From: Planctomycetota bacterium
Lineage (GTDB): Bacteria; Planctomycetota; Planctomycetia; Pirellulales; Lacipirellulaceae
Length of the DNA stretch: 64,000 nucleotides
Direction of reading: 5' to 3'
NCBI GenBank assembly: GCA_024278955.1
Contig: JAJRSE010000051.1
Location: forward strand, 161,852 to 225,851
Below the pieces are notes generated by a model that worked only from the letters and a program-made list of their open reading frames with translations, did no database searches and was not told where the DNA came from. The position numbers were made by a program, and so were the translations under genes. Positions 27,168 through 35,296 of the stretch are shown in pieces (the first letter of the stretch is position 1; each line of letters begins with the position of its first letter).

Positions 27168-28739
27168 CTAAACCGTTTCGTAAGTACGACTCGATTCGCC
27201 ATCACTGCCCGAGCGAAAATTGTCTAACGCGATGTCATACAATTTTTGTCCACAAGGCGTTGGATACTCACCGATCAGACAGGCTTGGCAAAGCTGCTCG
27301 GCGGGCTTATTGACCGCTCGGGCAATCGAATCCACCGGCAGATAGCGAAGTGAATCGGCCCCTAATTCGTCGGCCATCGCTTGGAACATCTGTTCGGTTG
27401 TCTGTCCTTCTTTTTCGAACTGCGGCGCAAAGAGCTGACCGATCGTCGACATGTCGATGCCGTAAAAACAGGGAGCCTTGATTGGCGGGCAAGCAACTCG
27501 AACATGAATCTCTTTCGCCCGACCAATCTCTCGAATCTTTGTAATCAAGACCCGCATCGTGGTCGAACGGACGATCGAATCTTCGACTAACAGCACTTTG
27601 CGGCCTTCGAGCACTTCGGGAAGCGGCGTGTACTTCGCAGCCGCCTTGGCGGCCCGGTCGCCGGTTTCGATAAAAGTACGGCCAGAATATCGATTGCGGA
27701 TTAGCCCCTCGGTGCTCGGCACACCCAGCTTGTAGGCCATTGCGTCGGCGGCCGCTTTGCTTGTGTCGGGCACAGGCACGACGATGGTTTCCGAATCGAT
27801 CTCGATATCCTCAACCCGGGCCAATTCTTCACCCAAGGTCTTGCGAGAGAGATAAACACTGCGTCCATCCAGAGTACTGGCGACGTTGGCAAAGTAAATC
27901 CACTCAAAAAAGCAATGCGCCCGACGTGGATTGTCGCTGAATCGGTCAACGCTGATTTTTCCGTTCGCAATCGTGACAGCTTCGCCGGCTTCAAGCGACT
28001 TGACCGACCCAGAGGCAAATCCCAAATTCACGAGCGCGACGCTCTCGCTTGCTGCGGCAAAAAGGGGACCTTCGACTGCATAACACATCGGCTTGATGCC
28101 CAGCGGATCGCGAGCTACCAACATTTCGCCCTGAGCGTTGAGTATCGCTAAGCTGTAAGCACCGTCAAAACGCGTGGCCAAATGACGCATTACGTCGATC
28201 ATCGGCATCCGACGATCGCCCGACAGCTCGCGGCTAATCTCGTGCATGATGATCTCGGTGTCGGTTGCCCGAGTGAGATGATGGTCGTCTTCATCAAGCA
28301 GCTTATCGCGAAGCTGAGTGTAGTTGGCAAGCTGGCCGTTGAAGGCAAAACTAAACCACTTGTGCTTTTGCAAATGATGCCGCTCGAACGGCTGGGCGTA
28401 ACTGCAATCGTCGGCACCACAGGTAGCATACCGGACGTGGCCGATAGCCGCCGAGCCCGCGTACTTACGCATCAGGCTTTCCGACTTGCCCTTGTGGTTC
28501 ATCCGGAAGGCCTGGTTTACGGTTCCCAGCTTGCGATGGGTATCGAGCAACTGCTGCCGTTTAGAATTGTAGCTAGTCATCCCCGCCGAAAGCTGACCGC
28601 GATTTTGGATATCTAAAAGCATACGGGGCATCAATCGCGAAATTTCGCCAGGCCCCTGCGGCGGACAGAGGGGGCTGACCTCCTCGCCCGAAAGATGAAA
28701 AATGGCGGCAACACCGCACTCGTGATTCAGTTCGCTCAT
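27168..28739 (-). CDS. purF: Amidophosphoribosyltransferase
   Basis: A 523-residue glutamine PRPP amidotransferase, first step of purine synthesis. The N-terminal nucleophile domain starts at Cys8 ([12 protein letters not shown]), so a seven-residue propeptide would have to be removed to expose it. Family features include [28 protein letters not shown] and [14 protein letters not shown]. The C-terminal phosphoribosyltransferase domain has the PRPP loop [19 protein letters not shown], with Glu-Asp where Asp-Asp is usual, and [13 protein letters not shown]. It is a fairly divergent member. It stands alone, not in a pur operon, with a transposon-like repeat 50 bp beyond its stop. Confidence 0.92.
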   Translation of the reverse strand: MSELNHECGVAAIFHLSGEEVSPLCPPQGPGEISRLMPRMLLDIQNRGQLSAGMTSYNSKRQQLLDTHRKLGTVNQAFRMNHKGKSESLMRKYAGSAAIGHVRYATCGADDCSYAQPFERHHLQKHKWFSFAFNGQLANYTQLRDKLLDEDDHHLTRATDTEIIMHEISRELSGDRRMPMIDVMRHLATRFDGAYSLAILNAQGEMLVARDPLGIKPMCYAVEGPLFAAASESVALVNLGFASGSVKSLEAGEAVTIANGKISVDRFSDNPRRAHCFFEWIYFANVASTLDGRSVYLSRKTLGEELARVEDIEIDSETIVVPVPDTSKAAADAMAYKLGVPSTEGLIRNRYSGRTFIETGDRAAKAAAKYTPLPEVLEGRKVLLVEDSIVRSTTMRVLITKIREIGRAKEIHVRVACPPIKAPCFYGIDMSTIGQLFAPQFEKEGQTTEQMFQAMADELGADSLRYLPVDSIARAVNKPAEQLCQACLIGEYPTPCGQKLYDIALDNFRSGSDGESSRTYETV

Positions 28740-28905
28740 TGGAAAAGGCTAGCGTTGTTAGGCTGAAAGGAACTGATTGATGGACATATCGAGGCATGGC
28801 TAATTCAATAGCCGCGACTCGACAAGACGTCGGAGCCGTAACATGCAGCCCCGATTCTATGCCACGACAGCCAATCTCTCAACCACCCCAAACCGCCGAC
28901 TAAAA

Positions 28906-29277
28906 TCACTCCTCGCTTGGCACCACCGCATGAGATTGCAAATCTTCTAAATCGACGAACTCCAAAGTGGTCATATGCGTGGCTTCGAGCACGACCGGCG
29001 GGGCCATGCCAGCAAGCAAGGCTTCCTTCCAACGGGTCGCACATAAGCACCAACGATCTCCCGGCCGAATTCCAGGAAATCCGTATTCAGGAATCGGCGT
29101 ACTAAGATCGTTGCCCGCCGAACGCGAAAAATCTAAGAACACCTCGGTCGCCTGAATGCAAACCGTGTGTAACCCCAAGTCTTCGCGACCTGTTCGACAA
29201 CAGCCATCGCGATAAAAACCAGTCATTGGCGACTTGGAACACGTTTTTAGATCGGTCCCTAAGACATTCTTGGGCAT
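28906..29277 (-). CDS. DUF2237 family protein
   Basis: A 123-residue protein that matches DUF2237 almost end to end: KNVLGTDLKTCSKSPMTGFY, RDGCCRTGREDLGLHTVC, FSRSAGNDLSTPIPEYGFPG, RPGDRWCLCATRWKEALLAG and APPVVLEATHMTTLEFV. Several conserved Cys residues (CCxTG, WCLC) and an Asp suggest a metal or catalytic site, but no function is known for the family. It is cytosolic and not obviously in an operon: purF is 166 bp downstream on the same strand, and the plus-strand methyltransferase gene diverges from it. Confidence 0.9.
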   Translation of the reverse strand: MPKNVLGTDLKTCSKSPMTGFYRDGCCRTGREDLGLHTVCIQATEVFLDFSRSAGNDLSTPIPEYGFPGIRPGDRWCLCATRWKEALLAGMAPPVVLEATHMTTLEFVDLEDLQSHAVVPSEE

Positions 29278-29434
29278 AGGGCACTTACTCTGGCAAGAGA
29301 AAAAATTATCGACAACGACGAGGGGATTATAGCAAGTCCCGCCCTTCGTGCTACTTGCAGCTACCGCCTCCCTGCTCCATACTCATTGGCATCAAATAGA
29401 CCGATCCAGCAACCTCCTACCCACAGAGCCCTCT

Positions 29435-30445
29435 ATGCGACCTCTGTTGTTTCCCCTCGAAGCGCTCATCTACGGCCCCCCCTACGCTGGGCTTATGAAT
29501 CTCATCCGCTCGCCCAAGCCGCTTGAGGCCGAGCCCACTTGGGAGCTGATCACTGGCGATAAGCCGCTGGCCTACGAGCTGGTCTGTGGCCACTGGCCCT
29601 TGCGCCCGTTGCGCTGGCCCCTGTTACGTGCCAAGATGAAACAAGACCATGTCCTCGGCATCGCAGCACATTACGACGTCTCCAACGACTTCTACGAGCT
29701 ATTTCTCGACAAGAAATATATGTTCTACACCTGCGCCGATTTCAACCGCGAGGAAGACACCCTCGAAGACGCACAGCAAAACAAAGCCGACTTTATCCTG
29801 AACCTGATCGATCCTCAGCCGAACGACAAAATACTCGAACTCGGCTGCGGCTGGGGTTCCATGCTACGGCGGATCCACCAACATACCGGCGACAAAGAAA
29901 ATCTCTTCGGTCTCACGTTGTCAAAAGAGCAGGTCGCTTATAACGAAAAACACAACGGATTTCAGGTAGAGTTCGACAACTTTATTACCCGTGACTATCA
30001 GCCTGAATTTTACGACAAAATCTATTCGATCGGTGCATGGGAGCATGTGCGTCCCAAAGAAGTGGCTCCGCTGGCAAAAAAACTCTACGCGGCACTCAAG
30101 CCGGGGGGACGACTGGTGAACCACTTTTTTTGCCGGTTGCCTGAACACCTCTTCGCCACCACGATCTGCTCACAGATTTATTTCCCCGGATCGATTGGTT
30201 CGCCCTACCGCGATATCGTCAAAGCGTTTGAAGGCGCCGGATTCCGAATCGCCCAGCGGACCATTCACGACTACCGCCCTACCCTACGGGCATGGTTCGA
30301 CAACCTGGTAGCCAATCGCGAACGGGCACTCGAGATTGTCGACGTGCATACGTACAACCGCTATCTGACTTTTTTCCCCGTCTCGTGGCGATACTTTAAC
30401 GATGGCTTGGGGATGCTGGTCCGCTGGGTACTTGAGAAACCGTAG
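29435..30445 (+). CDS. Cyclopropane-fatty-acyl-phospholipid synthase-like methyltransferase
   Basis: About 336 residues from the ATG at 29435 (MRPLLFPLEALIYG); an upstream extension to 29348 is unlikely. It has the CFA-synthase order of motifs: AAHYDVSNDFYELFLDKKYM, FYTCADFNREEDTLEDAQQN, then the SAM motif DKILELGCGWGSMLRRI and SIGAWEHVRPKEVAPLAKKL. It is shorter than E. coli Cfa (382 residues) and lacks most of the N-terminal lipid-binding domain, so its acceptor may differ from the usual unsaturated phospholipid. Its 3' end overlaps the end of the convergent FetB-like gene by 50 bp. Confidence 0.88.
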   Translation: MRPLLFPLEALIYGPPYAGLMNLIRSPKPLEAEPTWELITGDKPLAYELVCGHWPLRPLRWPLLRAKMKQDHVLGIAAHYDVSNDFYELFLDKKYMFYTCADFNREEDTLEDAQQNKADFILNLIDPQPNDKILELGCGWGSMLRRIHQHTGDKENLFGLTLSKEQVAYNEKHNGFQVEFDNFITRDYQPEFYDKIYSIGAWEHVRPKEVAPLAKKLYAALKPGGRLVNHFFCRLPEHLFATTICSQIYFPGSIGSPYRDIVKAFEGAGFRIAQRTIHDYRPTLRAWFDNLVANRERALEIVDVHTYNRYLTFFPVSWRYFNDGLGMLVRWVLEKP

Positions 30446-31148
30446 CTGTGTCGATATTGCTCTCTCGCAGCCACGACAAATAACACGCTGCCGAGATTCC
30501 CGACGAGCCGAACAGCATACACATCACCATGATCTGATACCGTGCGGCAACCAGCGGGTCGACCCCCGAGAGAATTTGTCCTGTCATCATCCCCGGTAGC
30601 GAAACGAGTCCCACCGCAAAGAGCGAATTCGTGATCGGAATCAACGATGCCGACAGGGCCGTCCGGCGCGCCTCCTCGTACAAAACGCCGCGGCCGGTTT
30701 CGGCGTAAAAACGCTCTCCTGCCAAACTGACGGCATTCATCGACCCCGCGAAAATCATGCCCGCCAAAGGGATCATCTTTTGCGGATCAAACCACGGCTC
30801 GAAATCCATCACGCCACGCGTAATAAGAGCCAAAGTCGTGACGCCTCCCAAAACGATCGCTCCCAAAGCTTTGGTGAAGTGCTTCTCGCGAAGCGGCCTG
30901 AGCGAAATCCAACTGGCAATCAGCAACATGCCCGACAGCACGGCCAACACGACGAGGCTGTTCTCGGTTTCAAAAATAAAAGTAAGCGCGTAACCGATCA
31001 ACAACAACTGAAGAAGCATGCGAGCCATGGCATAAAGAGTTACCCCCCCACCGATCGACCAGCGGTAAAGAATCACCACCACAACCACAACCGGCAAAAA
31101 TGCAACGGCAAGGCTATCGAGAGGAATCGCTTGAATCGTGTCTTTCAT
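30396..31148 (-). CDS. FetB-like (UPF0014) ABC transporter permease
   Basis: About 250 residues from the ATG at 31148 (MKDTIQAIPLDSL); the frame extends to 31196. It has six or more membrane spans, beginning AVAFLPVVVVVVILYRW, and the family signatures FAGSMNAVSLAGERFYAE and ITNSLFAVGLVSLPGMMTGQ, with GSSGISAACYL near the end. In E. coli the family member FetB works with the ATPase FetA in iron export and peroxide resistance. No ATPase partner is adjacent here, so it must be supplied from elsewhere. The last 50 bp overlap the convergent methyltransferase gene. Confidence 0.85.
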   Translation of the reverse strand: MKDTIQAIPLDSLAVAFLPVVVVVVILYRWSIGGGVTLYAMARMLLQLLLIGYALTFIFETENSLVVLAVLSGMLLIASWISLRPLREKHFTKALGAIVLGGVTTLALITRGVMDFEPWFDPQKMIPLAGMIFAGSMNAVSLAGERFYAETGRGVLYEEARRTALSASLIPITNSLFAVGLVSLPGMMTGQILSGVDPLVAARYQIMVMCMLFGSSGISAACYLSWLRESNIDTATVSQVPSGPASPSHR

Positions 31149-31198
31149 GATTGATCCGGAGTTTTTGAACACGCGAGCTACACCTATGACCTGCAAAG

Positions 31199-31220
31199 CC
31201 CAGGGATCGCAATCCCTGGG
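31199..31220. repeat. 22-bp palindrome, copy 1
   Basis: CCCAGGGAT, a short CGCA centre and ATCCCTGGG form a near-perfect palindrome. The same 22 bases occur at 32318-32339. Both copies lie in intergenic gaps, 50-100 bp from a gene start. They may be binding sites or stem-loops; no open frame is involved. Confidence 0.7.
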
Positions 31221-31259
31221 TTACCTGCCAATGTAGCACGACCGTCTCTGCCACTCACC

Positions 31260-31411
31260 CAGGACGATTGCAAAGTCGCGTAATTGAAGAAGATTTAGCC
31301 ACAGAGATCACAGAGAACACCGAGTCCTAGAAACCAAGGTTTCTCGGAGTCCTCTGTGATCTCTGTGGCTAATCTTCATTTGTTTGGTTTTTTGACTTTG
31401 CAATCGTCCTG
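31260..31411. mobile_element. MITE-like element type B, copy 1 (152 bp)
   Basis: The left arm CAGGACGATTGCAAAGTC (31260-31277) and the right arm GACTTTGCAATCGTCCTG (31394-31411) are perfect 18-bp inverted repeats. They are flanked by a perfect 10-bp direct repeat GCCACTCACC (31250-31259 and 31412-31421), a target-site duplication. The interior is itself a long imperfect hairpin (CCACAGAGATCACAGAG against CTCTGTGATCTCTGTGG). It contains no gene. A second copy is at 32974-33127. It lies between the FetB-like and DUF2071 genes. Confidence 0.85.
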
Positions 31412-31441
31412 GCCACTCACCTCTGGGACTGGCAATATCGA

Positions 31442-32179
31442 TCAGTTTACGATTCTCTGGCCACGACACACCGAAACTCGCGAACCTTTGGCTAAGAAAG
31501 CCGAATGAGGTGCCGAAGAAAGCGGCTCGGCAAACTCCGGGCCGTAGAACTGCGATACGTTGCACTCAAATTGTGCGTCCGAAGCCTTCCAAATCTGCCA
31601 TGGCGGATGCTCGACACGGTACTCCGAAGTCGAGCCATCCCGACGGCGAGTGTAACCCCAATAATGCTCGGCAATAAATTGTTCTTCGCTCCCGGGTGTC
31701 GTCGGCTGAAGGTCTCCGGTCGTGCGCACCGAGAGCCGCTGCCATTCGCCTTGGAATTTCCACTGATAGCTGGCACCAAGCACCTGCTGCGGATTGTTTG
31801 CGGCCATGTCGAGAGAATGGCAAGTGGGAAGCACGCAAAAATTCTCGTCATAAAACCATCGAGCCGTCCAAGCTACTACGGGTAAAGCCACAATTTCTTT
31901 GAGAAACACCACGCCATGTCGCCAGCCTGACGACGTTTGTCTGCGAACATAATATCGCAAATTCACTTCGACGAAATTTCGATGGTAAGGCACTGAGATG
32001 CCAAAAACTCGCGCCCGCTGAAATCGAAACCCGACCACGCTCACAAAGGTTTGTCCCTCGAAAGAATCCAACTCGGTCCCAACAGGAACATGCGGTCGCA
32101 AAATACCAGGATCGACCATGTAGTTCAGCATGGCCAAGTGCGTCCATTCGGTCGTCAGAAAAACTTTTCCCTCTGCCAT
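31442..32179 (-). CDS. DUF2071 (YqjF-like) protein
   Basis: About 245 residues from the ATG at 32179, which has AAAGGGAG eight bases upstream; this decides the start against an upstream codon at 32200. The start of the protein, FLTTEWTHLAMLNYMVDP, and the block GTELDSFEGQTFVSVVGFRF are typical of the YqjF/DUF2071 family, as are the later RNFVEVNLRYYVRR and AEHYWGYTRRRDGSTSEYRV. The family has an acetoacetate-decarboxylase-like beta-cone fold, but no reaction has been established. It is flanked on both sides by dispersed palindromic elements and appears monocistronic. Confidence 0.87.
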   Translation of the reverse strand: MAEGKVFLTTEWTHLAMLNYMVDPGILRPHVPVGTELDSFEGQTFVSVVGFRFQRARVFGISVPYHRNFVEVNLRYYVRRQTSSGWRHGVVFLKEIVALPVVAWTARWFYDENFCVLPTCHSLDMAANNPQQVLGASYQWKFQGEWQRLSVRTTGDLQPTTPGSEEQFIAEHYWGYTRRRDGSTSEYRVEHPPWQIWKASDAQFECNVSQFYGPEFAEPLSSAPHSAFLAKGSRVSVCRGQRIVN

Positions 32180-32313
32180 GCGGTAACTCCCTTTCGGCAA
32201 GCTTTACCCAAACGTCATGTTAGACGTCTCACGTAAACCTAACCGAAGGACACAAAGATGCGCAACAGCGAAAACAGAAATTTTAGAAGCTCAGGTACCC
32301 GTAAAAGTGCAAG

Positions 32314-32343
32314 AAATCCCAGGGATCGCAATCCCTGGGATTT
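32314..32343. repeat. 22-bp palindrome, copy 2, with extended arms
   Basis: AAATCCCAGGGAT and ATCCCTGGGATTT flank a CGCA centre, giving a 30-bp near-perfect palindrome. Its core matches 31199-31220. It lies between the DUF2071 start and the end of the small secreted coiled-coil gene, and overlaps the last two bases of that gene's stop side. Confidence 0.7.
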
Positions 32344-32863
32344 AGCGTTGGTCCACAGGTCGCAACTTTTCAAGATCTGCCCTCGCCAGTGCCAAACGTG
32401 TTGCCGCATGAAGCACGTCCAACTGGTAGAGCTGGTTATTCTGCCGAGTGAACCGCAAGAGGCCAATCTGCTCATTTTTTAGTTGGCGGAGCCGCTGCTC
32501 TGCACCTACCAATGCAAGCTGATGGTTTTCGGCAGCCGTACGTACTGGCGAATATTGCCCTACTTGCAAGAAAGGCCGATAGTCTCGCAATCGTCGTCGC
32601 AGCACTGCGATTTCTGCCTCGGTAAGACGCACATGATCGTCCAACTGACGCCGCTCTCTCGGCAGGGTAGCAAATCGATATTCGTGCCTCCGCAGCTTCG
32701 CTAACTGATACTCCCGATGGGCTTGGATAAGTTCGAGCGTAACCACTTGGGTCGAAACCGTCGACCCGACCGGCACTCCAACAACAGCTTCTTCTGCTCG
32801 AGCTAACTCCCCGACAGATACGCACCATGTCACTGAAAAAATCGCTGCCAATAAGTATCGCAT
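32342..32863 (-). CDS. Hypothetical secreted coiled-coil protein
   Basis: A 173-residue protein from the ATG at 32863, chosen because it gives the signal peptide RYLLAAIFSVTWCVSVGELARAE (split here: RYLLAAIFSVTWC then VSVGELARAE). The mature part is highly charged and helical, rich in Arg/Leu heptads (LELIQAHREYQLAKLRRHEY, LTEAEIAVLRRRLRDY, GAEQRLRQLKNEQIGLLRF), predicting a coiled coil in the periplasm. No enzymatic motif or known family was recognised. It is followed by a type B mobile element on its upstream side and a palindrome on its downstream side. Confidence 0.65.
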   Translation of the reverse strand: MRYLLAAIFSVTWCVSVGELARAEEAVVGVPVGSTVSTQVVTLELIQAHREYQLAKLRRHEYRFATLPRERRQLDDHVRLTEAEIAVLRRRLRDYRPFLQVGQYSPVRTAAENHQLALVGAEQRLRQLKNEQIGLLRFTRQNNQLYQLDVLHAATRLALARADLEKLRPVDQR

Positions 32864-32973
32864 CGCTCGCGCTCCGAACGGAAGAAGAAAAGAAAAAACA
32901 CCACGAAAGATCGCGCCGCTCTTTCTAGCGTAATTGGAGGACGAGCAGATTACCATCTTTTGCAATGAAGCCA

Positions 32974-33127
32974 CAGGAGAACTGCAAAGTCATGAAATTC
33001 AAAAACTGATTGGCCACAGTGGACACCGAGAGCACAGAGAATCCCTTGTTTTTACCTCTCTGTGTCCTCTGTGCTCTCTGTGGCTACACCTCTCATCTGT
33101 TTGTTTATTGACTTTGCAGTTCTCCTG
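32974..33127. mobile_element. MITE-like element type B, copy 2 (154 bp)
   Basis: The arms CAGGAGAACTGCAAAGTCA (32974-32992) and TGACTTTGCAGTTCTCCTG (33109-33127) are perfect 19-bp inverted repeats. They are flanked by a perfect 10-bp target duplication AATGAAGCCA (32964-32973 and 33128-33137). The interior repeats the theme of copy 1 (CCACAGTGGACACCGAGAGC, CTCTGTGCTCTCTGTGG). Compared with copy 1, the arms differ at several positions, yet each copy is perfectly self-complementary. There is no gene inside. Together with the flanks it fills the gap between the coiled-coil gene and the end of proB. Confidence 0.88.
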
Positions 33128-33202
33128 AATGAAGCCAGCCGTACGCGCCGAATAACCGGTATGATTCGACCTACGACTTCGACACGGACCCTTCTTGGCT
33201 CA

Positions 33203-34369
33203 TCACTGCATCAAATTCACCAAGTTATCGCGATGAATAACTTCGTCGTAGGGGCAATGGCCTAAAAGCTCGATAAATCGATCGGTCGGCTGGCCCGCAA
33301 TGGTACGAGTTTCTTCGACCGTGTAGTTGATCAAACCGCGGGCAAACTCTCGGTCAGACATATCGCAAAGTGCCACGACATCGCCCTTAGAAAAATCCCC
33401 AGCGACTTTCGAGATGCCGACGGCAAGCAAGCTTCGACCGCCCGTTTGAATTGCCCTGCAAGCCCCGGCATCAAGGGTCAACCGCCCCGCAGGATTCGCG
33501 CTCCAGCCAATCCAACGCTTGCGAGAATCGATCGTCTTGCCCTCGGCCAAGATGAGTGTCCCGATATCGTCGCCAGAAAGAATCGCGTCCAGCACACAAT
33601 CTTGCCGCCCGTTGGCGATCACGACGTTCTCGCCCGCCGAAATCACGATACGAGCCGCTTGAAGTTTGCTCGTCATGCCGCCGGTGCTCAGTTGCGCACC
33701 CGCGCCTCGCGCAGGATCGTAAACCAATTTTTCTTGGGCCGAAATGTCGGTAACCAACGGCACTATCGTCGTTGATGGGTCGCTCGGATCGCCGTCATAA
33801 AGCCCGTCGATATCAGAAAGCAGCACCAGAAGCGGCGCACGAAGCAAATTGGTAACCAGTGCCGCAAGCCGGTCGTTGTCGCCAAAACTGATCTGCAATT
33901 CGTCGACGCTGACCGTATCGTTTTCGTTGATAATCGGCACGGCTCCGCACTTGAAAATCGCCAGCAGCGCATTTCGGACATTCAAATAACGCGAACGGTC
34001 TTGCAAGTCTCCTGCCGTGAGCAACACCTGGGCAGCATGCAAATCGTGGGATTCTAGCGCCCGATTGTACGACTCGATCAGCAAGCTCTGGCCAATGGCA
34101 GCCGACGCTTGAAGCCGAGCCACATCGGTCGGACGAGACGCAAGCTTCAGACGACCCAGCCCCGCACCAACGGCCCCGCTACTCACAAGCGCCACCCGGC
34201 GTCCCGTCTTACACAGGCGGGCAATCTGCCCCGCAATACTGGCCACCCGCTGATCGTCGAGCGTACCATCAGCGCGAGTGAGTACCCGAGTACCCACCTT
34301 AACGACCACCAATTCAGCCGCGTTCATCACTTCTTGACGTACTAAATCGGGCATGCGCTGCTCTGTCAA
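33203..34369 (-). CDS. proB: Glutamate 5-kinase
   Basis: A 388-residue enzyme of the amino-acid kinase fold with a C-terminal PUA domain, the usual length for ProB. It phosphorylates glutamate in proline synthesis. Visible blocks are ELVVVKVGTRVLT, RVALVSSGAVGAGLGRL, VPIINENDTVSVDEL, LVLLSDIDGLYDGDPSDPS and GTGGMTSKLQAARI-like text (seen as LSTGGMTSKLQAARIVIS). The PUA domain begins around residue 290 (GRLTLDAGACRAIQTGG). The TTG at 34369 follows an AGGGA; ATG codons at 34354 and 34327 are alternatives. The gene stands alone, without proA beside it. Confidence 0.95.
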   Translation of the reverse strand: MTEQRMPDLVRQEVMNAAELVVVKVGTRVLTRADGTLDDQRVASIAGQIARLCKTGRRVALVSSGAVGAGLGRLKLASRPTDVARLQASAAIGQSLLIESYNRALESHDLHAAQVLLTAGDLQDRSRYLNVRNALLAIFKCGAVPIINENDTVSVDELQISFGDNDRLAALVTNLLRAPLLVLLSDIDGLYDGDPSDPSTTIVPLVTDISAQEKLVYDPARGAGAQLSTGGMTSKLQAARIVISAGENVVIANGRQDCVLDAILSGDDIGTLILAEGKTIDSRKRWIGWSANPAGRLTLDAGACRAIQTGGRSLLAVGISKVAGDFSKGDVVALCDMSDREFARGLINYTVEETRTIAGQPTDRFIELLGHCPYDEVIHRDNLVNLMQ

Positions 34370-34561
34370 AATTCCCTACTAATCTGCTGGAGTGTGAGAC
34401 AGACCCTCAACGAGCCTGTTTGCCTGACTTAACTATAACCGCAGGGATGCAAGTCTTCTATTGCGTCGCCAATGCACCCTACTCTCTCCATCTTCACAGC
34501 ACGCCCTCGCCACGACAACTTGCAGGAAGGAGTGCTATTTCTCGAAAAAAATCCAACTACT

Positions 34562-34602
34562 GTACAGATGCACTTGAGATGTGTACGTCCGTATATTAGA
34601 AT
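34562..34602 (+). promoter_or_regulatory. Candidate lexA promoter with overlapping dyad (possible SOS operator)
   Basis: TTGAGA at 34574-34579 and TAGAAT at 34597-34602 are spaced by 17 bases, a good sigma-70 pair. A dyad, GTACA (34562-34566) and TGTAC (34582-34586), overlaps the -35 box; the inner bases extend the symmetry partly (ACAGAT against ATGTGT). It lies about 100 bp upstream of the lexA start. A LexA autoregulatory site is the natural reading, but LexA sites differ between phyla. Confidence 0.5.
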
Positions 34603-34694
34603 GCACACACGCCCTGGCACGAAAGTCGTCAGGTCACGGCAATACGCAATCACCAACACCTATCGTCCAAGGGAAAACTTCCCGTAGGAGAAAA

Positions 34695-35294
34695 ATGTCG
34701 CTCGATCTGCTTACGAAGCGCCAACGCGAAGTATTCGATTTCGTTCGTTCCAAAATTCAAGGGCGAGGCTACGGCCCAACGGTTCGAGAAATCGGAGAGA
34801 ATTTCGGCATCCGCTCTCCTAACGGAGTCATGTGCCACCTGAAGGCCTTGGAAAAAAAAGGGCTTATTACTCGTGAACCAAACATGTCGCGGGCCATACA
34901 GCTCACCGAAGCAGCCAACGAAGACCGCGGCCTACCGCTGATTGGCCAAATTGCCGCTGGTAGCCTTACCGAAGCAATCGAACAAGCCGAGCGATTTGAG
35001 TTTACCGATTGGTTTGGCAAAAAAAACCTGTTCGCCTTGAAAGTCTCTGGCGACTCGATGATCGAAGCCGCAATCGCCGACGGCGATTTGGTCATCTGCC
35101 GCAAAGCACGTACCGCCGAAAAAGGCGATATCGTTGTCGCAATGACCGACGAGGGCGAAGCAACACTCAAATACTGGTACCCCGAGGCAAACCGCGTACG
35201 ACTCCAACCGGCGAACTCCTCAATGAAACCCATCTACTGTCGCAACGTCAAAGTTCTCGGCGTCGTCACCGGCGTTGTACGAAAGGTATCATAA
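34695..35294 (+). CDS. lexA: LexA repressor
   Basis: A 199-residue protein from the ATG at 34695, with TAGGAGA seven bases before; the frame upstream to 34581 is excluded. The N-terminal winged helix (LTKRQREVFDFVRSKIQ, VREIGENFGIRSPNGV) is followed by the self-cleavage site Ala88-Gly89 in IGQIAAGSL. The catalytic Ser121 is in VSGDSMIEAAI and Lys159 in EATLKYW. All elements needed for RecA-stimulated self-cleavage are present, so it should be an active SOS repressor. Its stop is only 2 bp from the end of the convergent response-regulator gene. Confidence 0.96.
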   Translation: MSLDLLTKRQREVFDFVRSKIQGRGYGPTVREIGENFGIRSPNGVMCHLKALEKKGLITREPNMSRAIQLTEAANEDRGLPLIGQIAAGSLTEAIEQAERFEFTDWFGKKNLFALKVSGDSMIEAAIADGDLVICRKARTAEKGDIVVAMTDEGEATLKYWYPEANRVRLQPANSSMKPIYCRNVKVLGVVTGVVRKVS

Positions 35295-35296
35295 CA

